Source: Lampris incognitus (lineage: Eukaryota; Chordata; Actinopteri; Lampriformes; Lampridae). Taken from it: a stretch of 64,000 nt of DNA. The stretch is from positions 20,779,064-20,843,063 of the forward strand of contig NC_079224.1 of the NCBI RefSeq assembly GCF_029633865.1, read 5' to 3'. This document shows, one piece after another, positions 26,157-38,900 of the stretch. Below the pieces are notes generated by a model, which saw nothing but the letters and a program-made list of their open reading frames with translations, had not been told where the DNA came from and did no database searches. The stretch's first letter is position 1; each line of letters opens with the position of its first letter. The position numbers were made by a program, and so were the translations under genes.

Positions 26157-27370
26157 GCAGAAAAAAAAATATCGGACAAGCAAGCTTGTATACAGTCTCA
26201 GGGGAAAAAAAGCACATTCAATTGCCAGCAATAAAATCTAAAACACAGATACCCACAACGTCGCATAATAACGGACTGCCCCCCGTGTGGTACAATGTAG
26301 ATCACAGATCGATCAGCCTTCGCCAACTTCTTAACAAAGAGTGTTTTCATTTCTTTTGAGTTCTCATTTGGTTTCCAATAGTTTGGACATACATCAGTCA
26401 ACAAGTATTCTTAGAAATTTGAAATTGTCTTGATTTTATAATGACATTTTCAGTCAAATTATTACACTGCAGCGCATGTTGGGGTGCATTTAAAATAAGT
26501 TTTTCTTTTTTTACTAAAAAAAAAGCTTTTTTTTTTTCTCCTTTTAGATCTCAAAAATCAACCTTGCAGATACAATGAGGTAACAGACTGTCAGGTTAGC
26601 TGAAATGAGGAGGGCCTCGTTTGAACACTATGAAATCCAATTTGTTACAGGAAACAATTAAAACAATTAGCACATTTCATCATCGCTTTTAAGTTCAACT
26701 GAAATATGGCCAACCCAGCTGCAGGGTGGACCTTTACACTTAACAGCTTTTGGTTCTAGCTACAGGCAGAAATATAAACTACCAAAAGCATCAGAAAGTC
26801 AAAGAAACATCACAATTTTCAAATAAGTTGATCATCAAAACAGTAACAAAACCCCTAAGATTGACATGAACTATCTGGGAAGGACGCTGTGATGCGGTCG
26901 AGAAACAAAAAGGCACTGTTAAATCCCCTTTAACAAAATAACAGACACAATGAAAAGGACAAAAACATTTTTTTCCATTAACCAACACATGTAATGATAA
27001 ATCAAAACCACTGATCTTTCATGAAAAGGCTGGACCACCCTGCTGTGATCATACTGAATATTTTTGTAAAATTTTTAAAATACCAATTCCAGATGGCCCG
27101 ATCATTAAATTCAGCTCTGAAGACCTAGCCGAAAAGACAACAGGTTGAAAGCGGTTGATTTAAAAAGAAACGCAAAAGTCAATAAAAAGCTATAATCAGG
27201 GAGAGTCATCCAGCTCCTTCATGCCTTGCTGGACACAAGGTCAGAAACATTTTGAGAACTGTGGGACTGCTAGCCAAACACAGTAAGCTGCCCATGCCCT
27301 CAGCATACCATACCACTTTACCATAGCGGTGAAGTGGCTGCAATTCCACCACACTCCTTAATCCCCTTCA

Positions 27371-27713
27371 TTTTATTCATTCATTCAATATCCAAGCCGC
27401 TTATCCTGAGCAGGGTCGCGGGATGCTGGAGCCTATCCCAGCAGTCATTGGGCAGCAGGCGGGGAGACACCCTGGACCGGCCGCCAGTCCATCACAGGGC
27501 TGACATATTCACACCTAGGGACAATTTAGAACGGCCGATTCACCTGACCTGCATGTCTTTGAACTGTTCAAGGAAACCGGAGCACCCGGAGGAAACCCAC
27601 GCAGACACGGGGAGAACATGCAAACTCCACACAGAGGACGACCCGGGATGACCCCCAAGGTTGGACAACCCCCAGGCTCGAACCCAGGACCTTCTTGCCG
27701 TGAGGCGGCCACC
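27371..27713 (-). mobile_element. tRNA-derived SINE in tfrc 3' UTR
   Basis: Same family as 10,131-10,491 but with the longer body (GGGATGCTGGAGCCTATCCC on +). The head at the high-coordinate end is truncated after CCTCACGGCAAGAAGG; the B box GGTTCGAGCCT is still seen. Confidence 0.85.
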
Positions 27714-27917
27714 TCATTCATTTCATTCATTCATTTCATTTTAGATCATTGTAAATATCTCAAATGTGTGCAGGAGCTGTACGATTCCTTTCTGACCTGG
27801 GGAGGGTTCACACAGCTACTTTGTGAGGATGCTAACGTGGAACATCACAGAAAGGGTTGTATATATATAGATGTGCAGAAAGTGTGCACTGTAAAGCAGT
27901 GTAGTTTGTATTGATAC

Positions 27918-28032
27918 ACACATCTACACAAATGCATGTGCACACATTCACACACGCATGCACACACACACACACATGGACACACACACATGGACACACA
28001 CACACGCACACACGCACACACACACAGACACA

Positions 28033-28089
<57 letters not shown>
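27918..28089. repeat. CA-rich compound microsatellite in tfrc 3' UTR
   Basis: Imperfect CA/CG/GA steps to about 28,030, then pure CA to 28,089. It ends 8 bases before IRE E. Confidence 0.95.
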
Positions 28090-28091
<2 letters not shown>

Positions 28092-28097
28092 ACTAAC

Positions 28098-28124
28098 ATT
28101 ATGGGAAACACTGTTCCCGATAAT
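28098..28124 (-). promoter_or_regulatory. Iron-responsive element E
   Basis: Lower stem AUUAU/AUAAU, bulged C, upper stem GGGAA/UUCCC, loop CAGUGU. It directly abuts the long CA/GT tract ending at 28,089. Confidence 0.95.
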
Positions 28125-28152
28125 AGAAAAAAACATCGATCCCTACAGTGAA

Positions 28153-28177
28153 ATATGGAGGGCACTGCCTCCGATAT
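28153..28177 (-). promoter_or_regulatory. Iron-responsive element D
   Basis: Lower stem of about 4 bp (AUAU/AUAU), bulged C, upper stem GGAGG/CCUCC, loop CAGUGC. Confidence 0.94.
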
Positions 28178-28216
28178 GGATATACACTGGTAGGCAAAAA
28201 CTACCTTCTTCTTCAC

Positions 28217-28243
28217 ATTATGGAAGACACTGCTCCCGATAAT
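28217..28243 (-). promoter_or_regulatory. Iron-responsive element C
   Basis: Lower stem AUUAU/AUAAU, bulged C, upper stem GGGAG/CUUCC with one G-U pair, loop CAGUGU. It lies about 330 nt below element B, the same A-B gap C-D-E spacing pattern as the mammalian TFRC 3' UTR. Confidence 0.96.
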
Positions 28244-28571
28244 GTTTTATTTTCAGGATGAGAAGTATACGCGCACCAAGGGACCAGTACAGACCGCCAG
28301 CCAAAAAGTATCGGTGAATTTAACAACACCCCCCCAATACACATGAGGAGGCATCTATGTTTTTCAAATGTCTCATACTTGGTTGTCGGTTGAACCAACA
28401 TTGTTGGCCCAATGTCAATATGAAGCAATGGTAAAAAGCCAATCTTGTTATTTTGAAGACGTGGTTTGCCAAGAATTGCCTGATTATACTGTGTGCAGTA
28501 CTGGCTGTCGGTGGACAGGTAGACTTCTGTTAGCAGATGCTGCTTTTTGTCATTTCGACAGTATAACTGTC

Positions 28572-28604
28572 ATAATTATGGAAGGCACTGCTCCCGATAA
28601 TTAT
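28572..28604 (-). promoter_or_regulatory. Iron-responsive element B
   Basis: Canonical IRE: an 8-bp lower stem (AUAAUUAU on both sides), bulged C, upper stem GGGAG/CUUCC and loop CAGUGC. It is expected to bind IRP1/IRP2 and stabilise the tfrc mRNA when iron is low. Confidence 0.96.
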
Positions 28605-28633
28605 ACATAAAAATAGGCTTAGAAAAAAATTAC

Positions 28634-28664
28634 TATTTATAGTGAACCCTGCCACTGATAAATA
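28634..28664 (-). promoter_or_regulatory. Iron-responsive element A (variant loop)
   Basis: First IRE after the tfrc stop. Lower stem AUUUAU/AUAAAU, bulged C, upper stem AGUGG/UCACU closed by a G-U pair, hexaloop CAGGGU. Position and stem match mammalian TFRC IRE A, but the fourth loop base is G rather than U or A. Confidence 0.85.
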
Positions 28665-29694
28665 AATAAAATAAATAGACGCACGGTTCTAGTTTCAGTG
28701 CCATATGGTGAAGACCCCCACCCCACCATTCTTTGAGAGATTTGTTCTTGTCAGCAGATGACCATTTCAGACAACAACAGGTCATTGCAAGTGAATTTAG
28801 ATAAAAGAATGTTACCTACAATAGGACTGTAATGTCCACTTTTACCTAAAATTAGTTTAGCACTGTACGAAGTGGCGTGAAGGAACAATGGCCGTCTTAT
28901 TCAGAGGTCCACTTCTAGCTGGGTTCTGTTCAAAATCAGCACCACACCATCTGAAACTATGCTCCAGTACCCGAAGCAACATCTGAATCTCTGACAAGGA
29001 CATGAACTGCATATTTCAGCACAATATGAAAATGATAGCTACAAGTAAAGCCAGCCCAAGTCTGGACAAAGTATGAAGCAACACCAACGGAAATCAACTG
29101 CCGTCCTGTCACTAGTATTCTGATTATAGTAAACCATAAATCGACAAACGTTTAACTGAACCATGCTGCTTCATGTATCTTTTTTTAACATCTGAGCTGG
29201 AAAAACACTGTTAATCTGGTTGAGTTGATATTGTGCTGAAAAAGCATCAGTCCAAGCACATAGGACCTAGTTGAAAAAGTTTTAGTAGTACTGTCACAAA
29301 GCATGGTTATTTAAAGGTAGTTGTTAGCACCAAACTATTCAAGATGTGGTTTATGAGAGCATCACATTCAAAATTATGATGCTTTTCAAAATGGCAATAC
29401 TTAATGGCGTCGGGAGCCTTTGTCAAAAATTTACCGAGTTTATATTTAAGGCAGCTGAAAATTGATTTCGGTATCAACATTTGGTTTGTTGGATAATTGC
29501 AGAAAGAGGGGGAATTAAGTAGTACATCATTGGAGTGTAGAAAACTAAACATCTCTACTTTGAGAATTTCCTGAAATGGGAAAGAATGCAGTGTTTCAAT
29601 GCTAACAGTTCATTGGTTTTCACACTGCCAGTTGTGTTAGGTGGGCCAAACCACAGAAAAGGCAGGACTAGGGTGGGCGGGGAGAGAGAGGGCT

Positions 29695-29937
29695 TTAGAT
29701 CTCATTATCCAAAGACCAGATGTCCCCTGCCAGTGAGTTGGCACACCCCTGAATGGTCCAGGTCGCCAGGGCGAACTGGTTCCGGAACATGTCAGGGTCA
29801 GCTGCAGGGTTGTTGGTGCTGAGGGCTTCCAGGTGGCTGGACAATGCCTTGATGGTGTGGGTGCCCGAACCCACCACGATATGTCGGAAAGGACTCTCTC
29901 TGGGAGACACGTATGGCGACAGCAAGTTTCTTTCCAC
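29695..29937 (-). CDS. tfrc: tfrc last coding exon
   Basis: It starts after a CAG acceptor with [17 protein letters not shown] and ends LDNEI-stop at 29,697-29,695. The [20 protein letters not shown] and GD.W..DNE blocks are diagnostic of the TFRC C-terminus. Confidence 0.96.
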   Translation of the reverse strand: MERNLLSPYVSPRESPFRHIVVGSGTHTIKALSSHLEALSTNNPAADPDMFRNQFALATWTIQGCANSLAGDIWSLDNEI

Positions 29938-32900
29938 CTGAGCCGAGGGCAAGAGATACAGGAAAACAGCAAGGATAAAACTTTGGAGAGGCAATGGTTT
30001 TTAAGAATTCCAAACCAAATACAACAAAATTTGGGTTGACTTAATGAACATTATTCAACTGAGACATCGTCCATCCATCCATTATCCAAACCACTTATCC
30101 TGCTCTCAGGATCACGGGGATGCCTGAGCCCATCCCAGCAATCACTGGGCGGCAGGCAGGGAGACACCCAGGACAGGCCACCAGTCAATCACAGGGCTAA
30201 CACACACATTCACACCCAGTGACAATTTAGTAAGTCCAATTCACCTGACCTACATGTCTTTGGACTGTGGGAGGAAACCGGAACACACGGAGGAAACCCA
30301 CACAGACACGGGGAGAACATGCAAACTCCACACAGATGATGACCTGAGATGACCCCCATGGTTGGACTACCCCAGGGCTCGAACCCAGGATCTTCTTGCT
30401 GTGAGGCGACCGCACTTACCACTGCGCCACCATGCCACCCATACTGAGGCATCATCTCATTATATTTCCCATCTCCTAGTGATTATAGCGTTGGACCTTT
30501 TTTGCCAGGTTTGTAAGTAGACAATATCATGGCCACAACACACAAATCCTCCACTGCAACTATCTTACCATCATGATGCGGTCATTGATGATGCGGCACA
30601 TTTCAATGTCCTCCAGGTTACTGTTCCGGATGTCAGTGGTCAGGCTGCGAGACGCACGACCGTAGGAGCCAATTGCAGAACTTAGCCACTGCATGGTTAG
30701 GTCCTGAGGCAACAGCTGGGGCTGCATCTGGAAACACACGTCACCCACAGGGTCTTTTTAGCACTCTGAACACATAAAGCGAGAAAAGACTGTATTTCCT
30801 CATGCTACATAGATGTCAGCAACATCATCAGGCCAGCAAATACACAAACTCACTATGTGTTGCCATTAGTTACACAGAAAAACAAATAATTATGAGCTTA
30901 GTCTCTAAAAGAGCAAATTACCAGTGACTTTATAAATAATCTATAATTTGTAAGCCATATTCTCCTATGGAGAACTCTGATGTCCCCTCGCCAAGACGAA
31001 GAAAACTGAAATCTAAGAGATGAGCAATGCACATTCATTCACCCTCTGAACAGTCTTCACTTTCCGGCTGATCTCAGACACATGACCACGGATGACGCTG
31101 TCATACTTTTGCAGGCTCAGCCGCAACAGGTGGTCATGCACAAGCCTGAGGGCGATGTGACCGGCGAACTGAGCCGCTGTCACTGCCAGCCGAGAGGTCA
31201 TTTGGGACGTGGCTGAGTTCAGTTTTTCCCGAGTGTCCTGCATGGTGCCAAAGTATTGGTAGTCCTACAGAGGGTAAGACACATGTCAGGACTTATTAGC
31301 AAACAAATATGCCAGGATAAACTCTGGATAAGCACCGTCATCTCGTTGTGAAGGCTCATTTGAAAAAGTTAGAAGATTCAAATACAGTTGGGACTTTAAT
31401 TGTTGCAGCGGACAAACTAACTCACCGAACTGGCGGCGAATCTAAATGAGATTGAGGGAATACCAGAGAAGGCCAGGAAAGGATAAGCTGCATCATCCAT
31501 CCTCAGAGGCTCCATGCTGGAAGATATCGCACACAAAAATTAAGACTCGGTTATGCTTTCTTTCCACCCTATGAGTACAATGCCTTGCTGAAGTTTGAAC
31601 AACACACAAAAATGACAGCTTGCCTACACAGTCATTTTATTTATTTATTTACTTTTCGGTTGGGGTGTTGGTTAGGAGAGCCTGGATACAGAGGCAAATG
31701 TATCACGCCAAATGCATCTGAATAAAATTACAGCCTGTCCACCCACATACCCCACGTCCAACTTACACAGACTTTTCCCAGTTGTTCCCGGAAACCTGAG
31801 CGAAGAGAGTCTTGGAGGGGTTGTTGGGGTCCTTCAACTAGGGGGCGAAGAAGAGACAAGAGGACACCATCATAAAAGGGAAATTTAATCACACTTTGTA
31901 GGAATTTCATTAAAATTCAAGTTCAAGAACATTATTGTCATTGTGCAAGCGCAACGAAATTGCAATTCAATGCATTTGGCTTTTTGCAACCAAAAGCTGT
32001 GAACCACGACTCATTAAACTTTGCCAAGTTTACATCAAGGTAAGTTTGATTCGGTAATAAATAATTAAAATAAAGTGAATGAGTGGATCACTCCAGTAGA
32101 GTTTTGAAGCTCAATAATAAAACTTATTGGCACCAAATTCCATGATCAGTTTAGTTGGATCTACACAGCACATTCTCTGTGGCAAGTTGTCACTTCGGAG
32201 ATGAAAACTTAAAAATGTGGCAGGTGCTTCAGTTACATTAGACAATCATGTAAGGCCAGCACGTCGAAGAAGACCGCGCTACGGAAAACTGCGAACTCGC
32301 CTGGTGCAGGTATACAACGGAGCTGTACCAACACCTAAAAAGAAAACTTGCTGGAGCAGTTAGTCAGCGAGCTTCGTTTAATGCAAATTATACGAGTCTG
32401 TCTTAATGACAGCTTATATTATTCCACCATCCAAATTGCATGGTGCAATCCAGCAGTAATGAAACATTACTGCCAGAACGGTGGACATAATATTTGTGCA
32501 TAATATTTTCCCACCAATGGGCTACTTTTTAAACTAAATTGTAAAACAATAATATTCAATCCATTCCATCCATTATCCAAACCGTTTATCCTACAAAGAG
32601 CCACAGGGATGCTGGGGCTATCCCAGCAGTCATTGGGCGGCAGGCGGGGAGACACCCTGGCCAGGCCGCCAGTCCATCACAGGGCCAACACACATTCACA
32701 CTTAGGGACAATTTAGTACAGCCGATTCACCTGACCTACATGTCTTTGGACTGTGGGAGGAAACCAGAGCACCTGGAGGAAACCCATGCGGACACGGGGA
32801 GAATATACAAACTCCACATAGAGGACAACCTGGGATGACCCCCAAGGTTGGACTACCCCGGGGCTCGAACCCAGAACCTTCGTGCTGTGAGGCGACCATG

Positions 32901-35900
32901 CTAATTACTGCGCCACCGTGCCACCCTTCCTTATATCAAATAATTTTATAAAACAATAAAAACAATAATAATTTAGAAAAAAAAATTTTTTTAAAGTAAA
33001 CAAGGGCCAGCATTTGTCAGTGTACAGTGACACACATACAAAGAGAAAAGGAGAGACAAAGACTAGTAGCTCCAGTTGTCGCCCCAAACTGGCTTTCCTC
33101 TCATTCATAGCTCTGTGATGCTGGTTTGTCTTAAGTGGCAAATCACTAGTTTTGTCAGGCAAGCGTACATGTAAAATTAAGTCTCTAAATTGAAAAGTTT
33201 TTTTTAAGAAAAGAAAAAAAGAAGACGCTTCTTCACAGACAGAGAATGAGTCAGACTTTGACAGTTAAGCATCAAATTATTCATTAGTTGGAAATGTTAC
33301 TGAGTAGGGCTGCACCTATCTCCTATAGTATGTCTGTTTCTGTGTGAAGCACATTATGAGCTCAAGTAAAAATTACTTCATTTAAGTAGTTAAGCTGCAC
33401 TGCGCTGCATAAAAAAGGAATACATGCATGTCTGCATTATAAATGTGTTTTTTTCTTTTTACCAGAAAGTCATTATCTTACAGATTTACCTCCTTCAGGG
33501 TACTCTCAATCAGGCTGTACATCAGGGGACTGCCAGCAGCTTTGAACCCTTTCAGACCTGCATGGGAAGGAGCCCGTATTGGAATATTAATTTGTTTATC
33601 AAGGTATTTTAGAGCAGTCTTAATTTTAAGTCATCTTTATTCCCCAAGTACATGGTCTAATGAACCAGGTCTTTACTGTATGAGACACTGCAAGTTGGCT
33701 AGTAGTGCAAAAAGCAGTGGGTCAGTTTGGCCAGAGTTTCATCACAAAGGATGCCTTACACTTGTTCACTGAGCATACCTGTTACAACACCATCCAAGTT
33801 GATGTATGAGAAGGCTTTCATGCTCATAGAGGACAGATAACCCTGGACATTAGAAAAAAGATTTGAGTGGTCAATAATAGAGCACACACACCAACCCGTA
33901 TATTCATTCAGCTTGCTGATGACCAAAGAAAGGATATGGAAACAAAGGTGGGAATTAAAAAAAAAAAGGTAGTCACGCAGTTCTTACCTCTAACCACTCG
34001 GTGGCGCCAACGCTCCCATATTCTCCAGCGCTCCAACTGGCAAACACAATACTCCTCCTTGGTTTGAACCCCGCTGAGAAGGAAGAGACCAATAAGTTTG
34101 ACAGGAGCTAAAATAGTACCTAAATAATACCTAGCAGTGATGTGCAGTCTGGGGAGGCAGGGTAGGCAGTGCCTCAACCAGGCTGATAAGAAAAAAAAAA
34201 AAAGAAATATCATGATAGTTACAAAAACAAATTTTGTTTTTACTTTAATTTGTTAACATTGTTGTAAAAAAATAATAATAATAATAAAAAAAATCATGTA
34301 AAACTTGTTGTTTTATCAATAAAAGACATGCCCTATTCAGGATGGCTTGCTCCCAAAGCTAGCATTCGTGAATGCAGGCTGCTGAGGCAGAGTCTGCTTG
34401 TGCCTCTCTCTGGCACAAATAAATGTAGTTCACTGCCTACCCAGCCATGGACCTCACTGCACGTTACTGATACCTAGTAAAACACAGACAGCAATACATT
34501 GTATTTAACTCATCCAACATATCAGGCAAATGTACAATCTCCTCATCACATCTATCAGGTAGTTGTCTGATGGGTGAGCACGAGTCATTTTCGTTCCAGA
34601 AATGCACATTAATCGACAACCACCGTTATCTCTCTCCTTACCGTAACCCCTTCAGGAATAATGCCTAAAATTTAAATCCTTTCGATGTCTTTCTAAAAAT
34701 GTAAATAAATCCGCCAAAAATGTTTTAGCTATAGCACAGTCTTGGAGGAGGCACTGCCTTGAAAGGAACAAAAGTGCATTGGTGGATGTGAGAATGATAT
34801 TCATTCACTCAACTTTCTTTTAGTAAAAATATTTTCCTCCATTTCCCATCACATAAAAAAACAAAACAAAAGAAAACAAGAAAAACAGCTTTAATTATAC
34901 ATAATCTGCCGAGCTAGACTCACCATCCTTCACCATGGCGGAGATGGAGCGTGCCAGCTCAATCAGGACACTGGTGCCAACTGTTGATCTGGCAAAGCCT
35001 GGGCCCCAGGCATCCCTCTGGGCACCCAGAACCACATAACGATCTGAGGAAAATGTGGATGGGATATTATAGGCGAAATGAGAGGCGTAGAGGTGAGATA
35101 AATTAGTGAGTGCACATTATCAAGATCCTACAGGGCAAGATGTATGACTTCTTTTTTTAGTCATCACACTGTGTAAAAGCACTGACTTGTTTTGTTTTTT
35201 CGTTGTCAGCTGCCTCTACATAAGGTTTGAGTACAAATCTTTCAAGTACCACATAATGTCAAAAGTTAAGAATACACCAAGTACCACTGAACAGAACAAG
35301 ACTGCGTTATACCTGAATCTACAAAGCCTTTCAAGACTCCAAAGACATTATGGATTTTTTTCTCGGCCAGTTCATTGTTAACCTCCACGGTGACAATATT
35401 CGTCTCATCTCCCAGCTTGCCCATGCCTCCCCACTCACTTGGCATACTCTGACCTCCTAACTGCCTGTAGAGTAAAGAGAATAAAGCATGATTATATTGC
35501 ATTCCACTAAAGAATTTCAGGGCTACATGTGCTCTTAGTTTAGATTAAATTGTTTTATTAGCCACACGACCAAGGTCGGTGGAATTTATTTTTGGTACAT
35601 GTTAAACTCTGAAGCACAATTCATCCATGAACAACAGCATACACTCCATATATCATCACCAACAATGCAGTTACACAATAGCAGAAACAAACATATTACG
35701 CACAACAATTAGGGGAATGGTAGTATGCATGCCAGTGGTGTGTGAGGAGGGGATTATAGGGGGGAATTCAGAGTCCTGATAGTTAGAGGAAAAATTGTTT
35801 GTGAAGCGTTTAGTCTTAGTGGACAGTGACCTGTAGCGCCTCCTTGAGGGAAGGACCTGGAAGAGGTGATGAGCAGGATGTGAGGGGTCGTAGATGATCT

Positions 35901-38900
35901 TCTTTGCTCGCTTTACAGTCCGGTTAATATGTAGAGATTCAACTGAGGGGAGTGGGTTGCCTATGATTTTGAATGCCTTGTTGACAATCCACTGCAGTTT
36001 TTTCCATGTTTGACTGTCTGTGCAGCCATACCTTACTGTCATAGAAGATGTTATGATGGACTCAATAATGGCTGAGTAAAGTAGAACGAGAAGTTGATGC
36101 TTGATCTGGTATCTTTTAAGCTGCCTAAGAAAGTAAAGTCGTTGTTGAGCTTTTTCAATGATGTGTTCAGTGTTCATTTTCCACTTCAGGTTATTGCTGA
36201 TGTACGTTCCGAGGAATTTAAAAGAGTCAGTGGTGGTGATGAGGTCTCCGTTCATTTGTAAGGATCTTTTGGGATTCAGCATGCATCGGAAGGCAATAAT
36301 GAGTTCCTGGGTTTTGGCTGTATTAAGCAGGAGGCCATTGTTTGTGCACCAAGTGACAGCTTGGTCCACTTCAATGTGGTACTGGGTTTCATCATTGTTG
36401 GAGATGAGGCCCACAATGGATGTGTCCTCTGCGTATTTCATTATTTTTACAGAACTGTCCGTGGATGTAAAGTGGGTGGTGTAAAGTGAGAAGAGCCAGG
36501 GGAGAGAACACAGCCTTGAGGAGCTCCTGTACTGAGGATAAGAGGGTGTGAGGTTAGGTTATTAACAATCACCCTCTGTGGCCTGTTCCACAGGATGCTC
36601 CAAATTTAGTGGCATATGGCTGGGTCAATGTTCATATTCAAGAGTATGATAAAGAGTTTGAGTGGGTTGATGGAGTTGAAGGCGGAACTACAGTCTATGA
36701 ACAGGATTTGTGTGTAGATGTTTGATGATTCCAGGTGTTGCAGGGGGAATATGCTACCTGCGTCCTCAACAGACCAGCTGGCTTGATAGGCAAATTGATA
36801 TGGGTCCATCATTGGGGAGGTGCAGGATTTCAAGTATGACAGAATGATACGCTCAAATGCTTTCATGGCCACAGATGTTAGGACAACTGGTCTGAAGTCA
36901 CTGAGGCAGGTGATCTTTGAGGACTTTGGCACAGGAATGATGGTAGAGATTTTGAATCACTGTAGGACTGTATATTGACTTACTACTACTACAACTTTCG
37001 GCTGCTCCTGTTAGGGGTCGCCACAGCGGATCATCGGTTTCCATTTATTCCTGTCCTCTGCATCTTCCTCTGTCACACTAGCCACCTGCATGTTCTCCCT
37101 CACCACATCCATAAACCTCCTCTTTGGCCTTCCTCTTTCCTCGCGGCTCCATATTCAGCATCCTTCTCCCAATATACCCAGCATCTCTCCCCCACACACG
37201 TCCAAGCCATCTCAAACTTGCCTCTCTTGCTTCGTCTCCAAACTGTCCAACCTGAGCTGTCCCTCTGATATACTCATTCCTAATCCTGTCCTTCTTCGTC
37301 ACTCCCAATGAAAATTAGCATCGTCAACTCTGCCACCTCCAGCTCCACATCTAGTCTTTTCGTCAGTGCCACTGTCTCCAAATTAAAAAAGGACTGTACA
37401 TTGACTTAGAGAGGCATTAAATATGGTTGAAAATATTGGGGCCAATAGTGCTGCACAGTGGCTCAAAAAGCAGAACTGATGCCATCTGGCCCTGCTGCTT
37501 CCCTAATGTTCAGCTTCTTGAATGTAGCTCTCACCTCATCCTCCTGGATGCAGAAGGGTGGCATTGGAGTGGGAATAGGGGGGGATGGCTGGTGGAATAG
37601 GTTTTTCAAACCTTGCATAAAACTCGTTTGATTTATCTGGAAGGTTATGGTCATTATCTGAAGGAGAGCAGGGGCATTTTTTGTAATCTGCTATTTCCTT
37701 AACTTTTTTCCACATTGATCTGGAGTTACTGGGAGAGAATTGTTGTTCCAATTTTGTTGCGTAGCTGGACTTTGCTTTTCTTACTACACCATGCAACTTT
37801 TACTTGGCGGCTCTGTACTGATCCCTGCTTCCGTTTTTGTGTGCCCAGTTCTTTTCTTTGTGTAACAGGTGTAATTATTTGGAGAACCAGGGTTTCTTAT
37901 TGCCATACAATGTCCCTGTTTTGGTAGGGATGCACATTTCCTCGCAGAACTTGATGCATGAGGTCACTGTGTCAGTGAGTTCATCGAGAGTCACAAGCTG
38001 CACTAAATATATTCCAACTAGGCATTCAAAGCAACCTTGAAGCATTTCAATGGCATCCATGGACCAGGACCTGACAGATTTGGATGTTTTCTTGATGGAT
38101 TTAAGCTTTTGTTTGTATTTTGGGATGAGGAGTAACAGCATGGTCAGACTTCCCCAGTGGAGCCCTAAGAAATGCACAGTAAGCATTCGAAATTGAGATG
38201 TAGCAATGACCAATGTTTTGTTTTCTCTGTTATGGCAAGTAACTTGTTGCTTATAGTTCGTGAGTTTGAGGGACAGGTTTGTATGGTTGAAATCCCCTAA
38301 CACAATGACAGACATGTCAGAGTTGGAGTTTTCAGAGGAAATAATGTTGTGAGAGTTTGCTAATGGCTATGTTAGCATTAGCTTGTGATGGAATGTAAAC
38401 ACCAACAAATACAAGTGAAGCCAATTCTCCCGGAAGGTAATATGGTGTGCATTTCAAACTAATAAATTCAAAATCAAAATTCAAAAAAATTCAGGATCTT
38501 CTGAATACAAGAGAAAGTATAGCTCTAAACTATGCCCAGGTCACAATTTTTTTTAAAACATGAATAAGAAAAAATACATGAATACAGAGGAACAGCAGAT
38601 ATTGACAACCTGTGTACAATCAAAAGCTATTCCAACTCCTTTAAAAGTTTAACACAGAGAAAGCTTTCAAATTATGGTCGATATTTGTCAGGCCTTACCT
38701 CAGGATGCTGTCAGCTACGAGTCTTGTGATGGTTTGCGCTGGGATAGAGGGCAGGCCTGAAGACTGTACTGGGGGGAATAGAGTATGGTTGAAGGAAGGA
38801 AAGCCTGGGGTGAAGGGATCCCCTGAACCAAGATGGACCTAAGACAGAATGAGCATGGAGTAAGAAACAAAAAGCAACAAGAGAAAGTATTCCATAACTT

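Larger units (their letters stand above)
26130..29694 (-). other. tfrc: tfrc 3' untranslated region (3' limit uncertain)
   Basis: This is AT-rich non-coding sequence downstream of the tfrc stop. It carries the five IRE stem-loops (28,098-28,664), a CA/GT tract (about 27,918-28,089) and a SINE copy (27,371-27,713). The end is not proven. One AATAAA on the minus strand lies at 26,156-26,151; an earlier polyadenylation site is possible. Confidence 0.55.

Noticed and set aside
35671..36441. 256-codon minus frame as a host gene
   Set aside because: It is reverse-transcriptase end sequence of an L2-type LINE.
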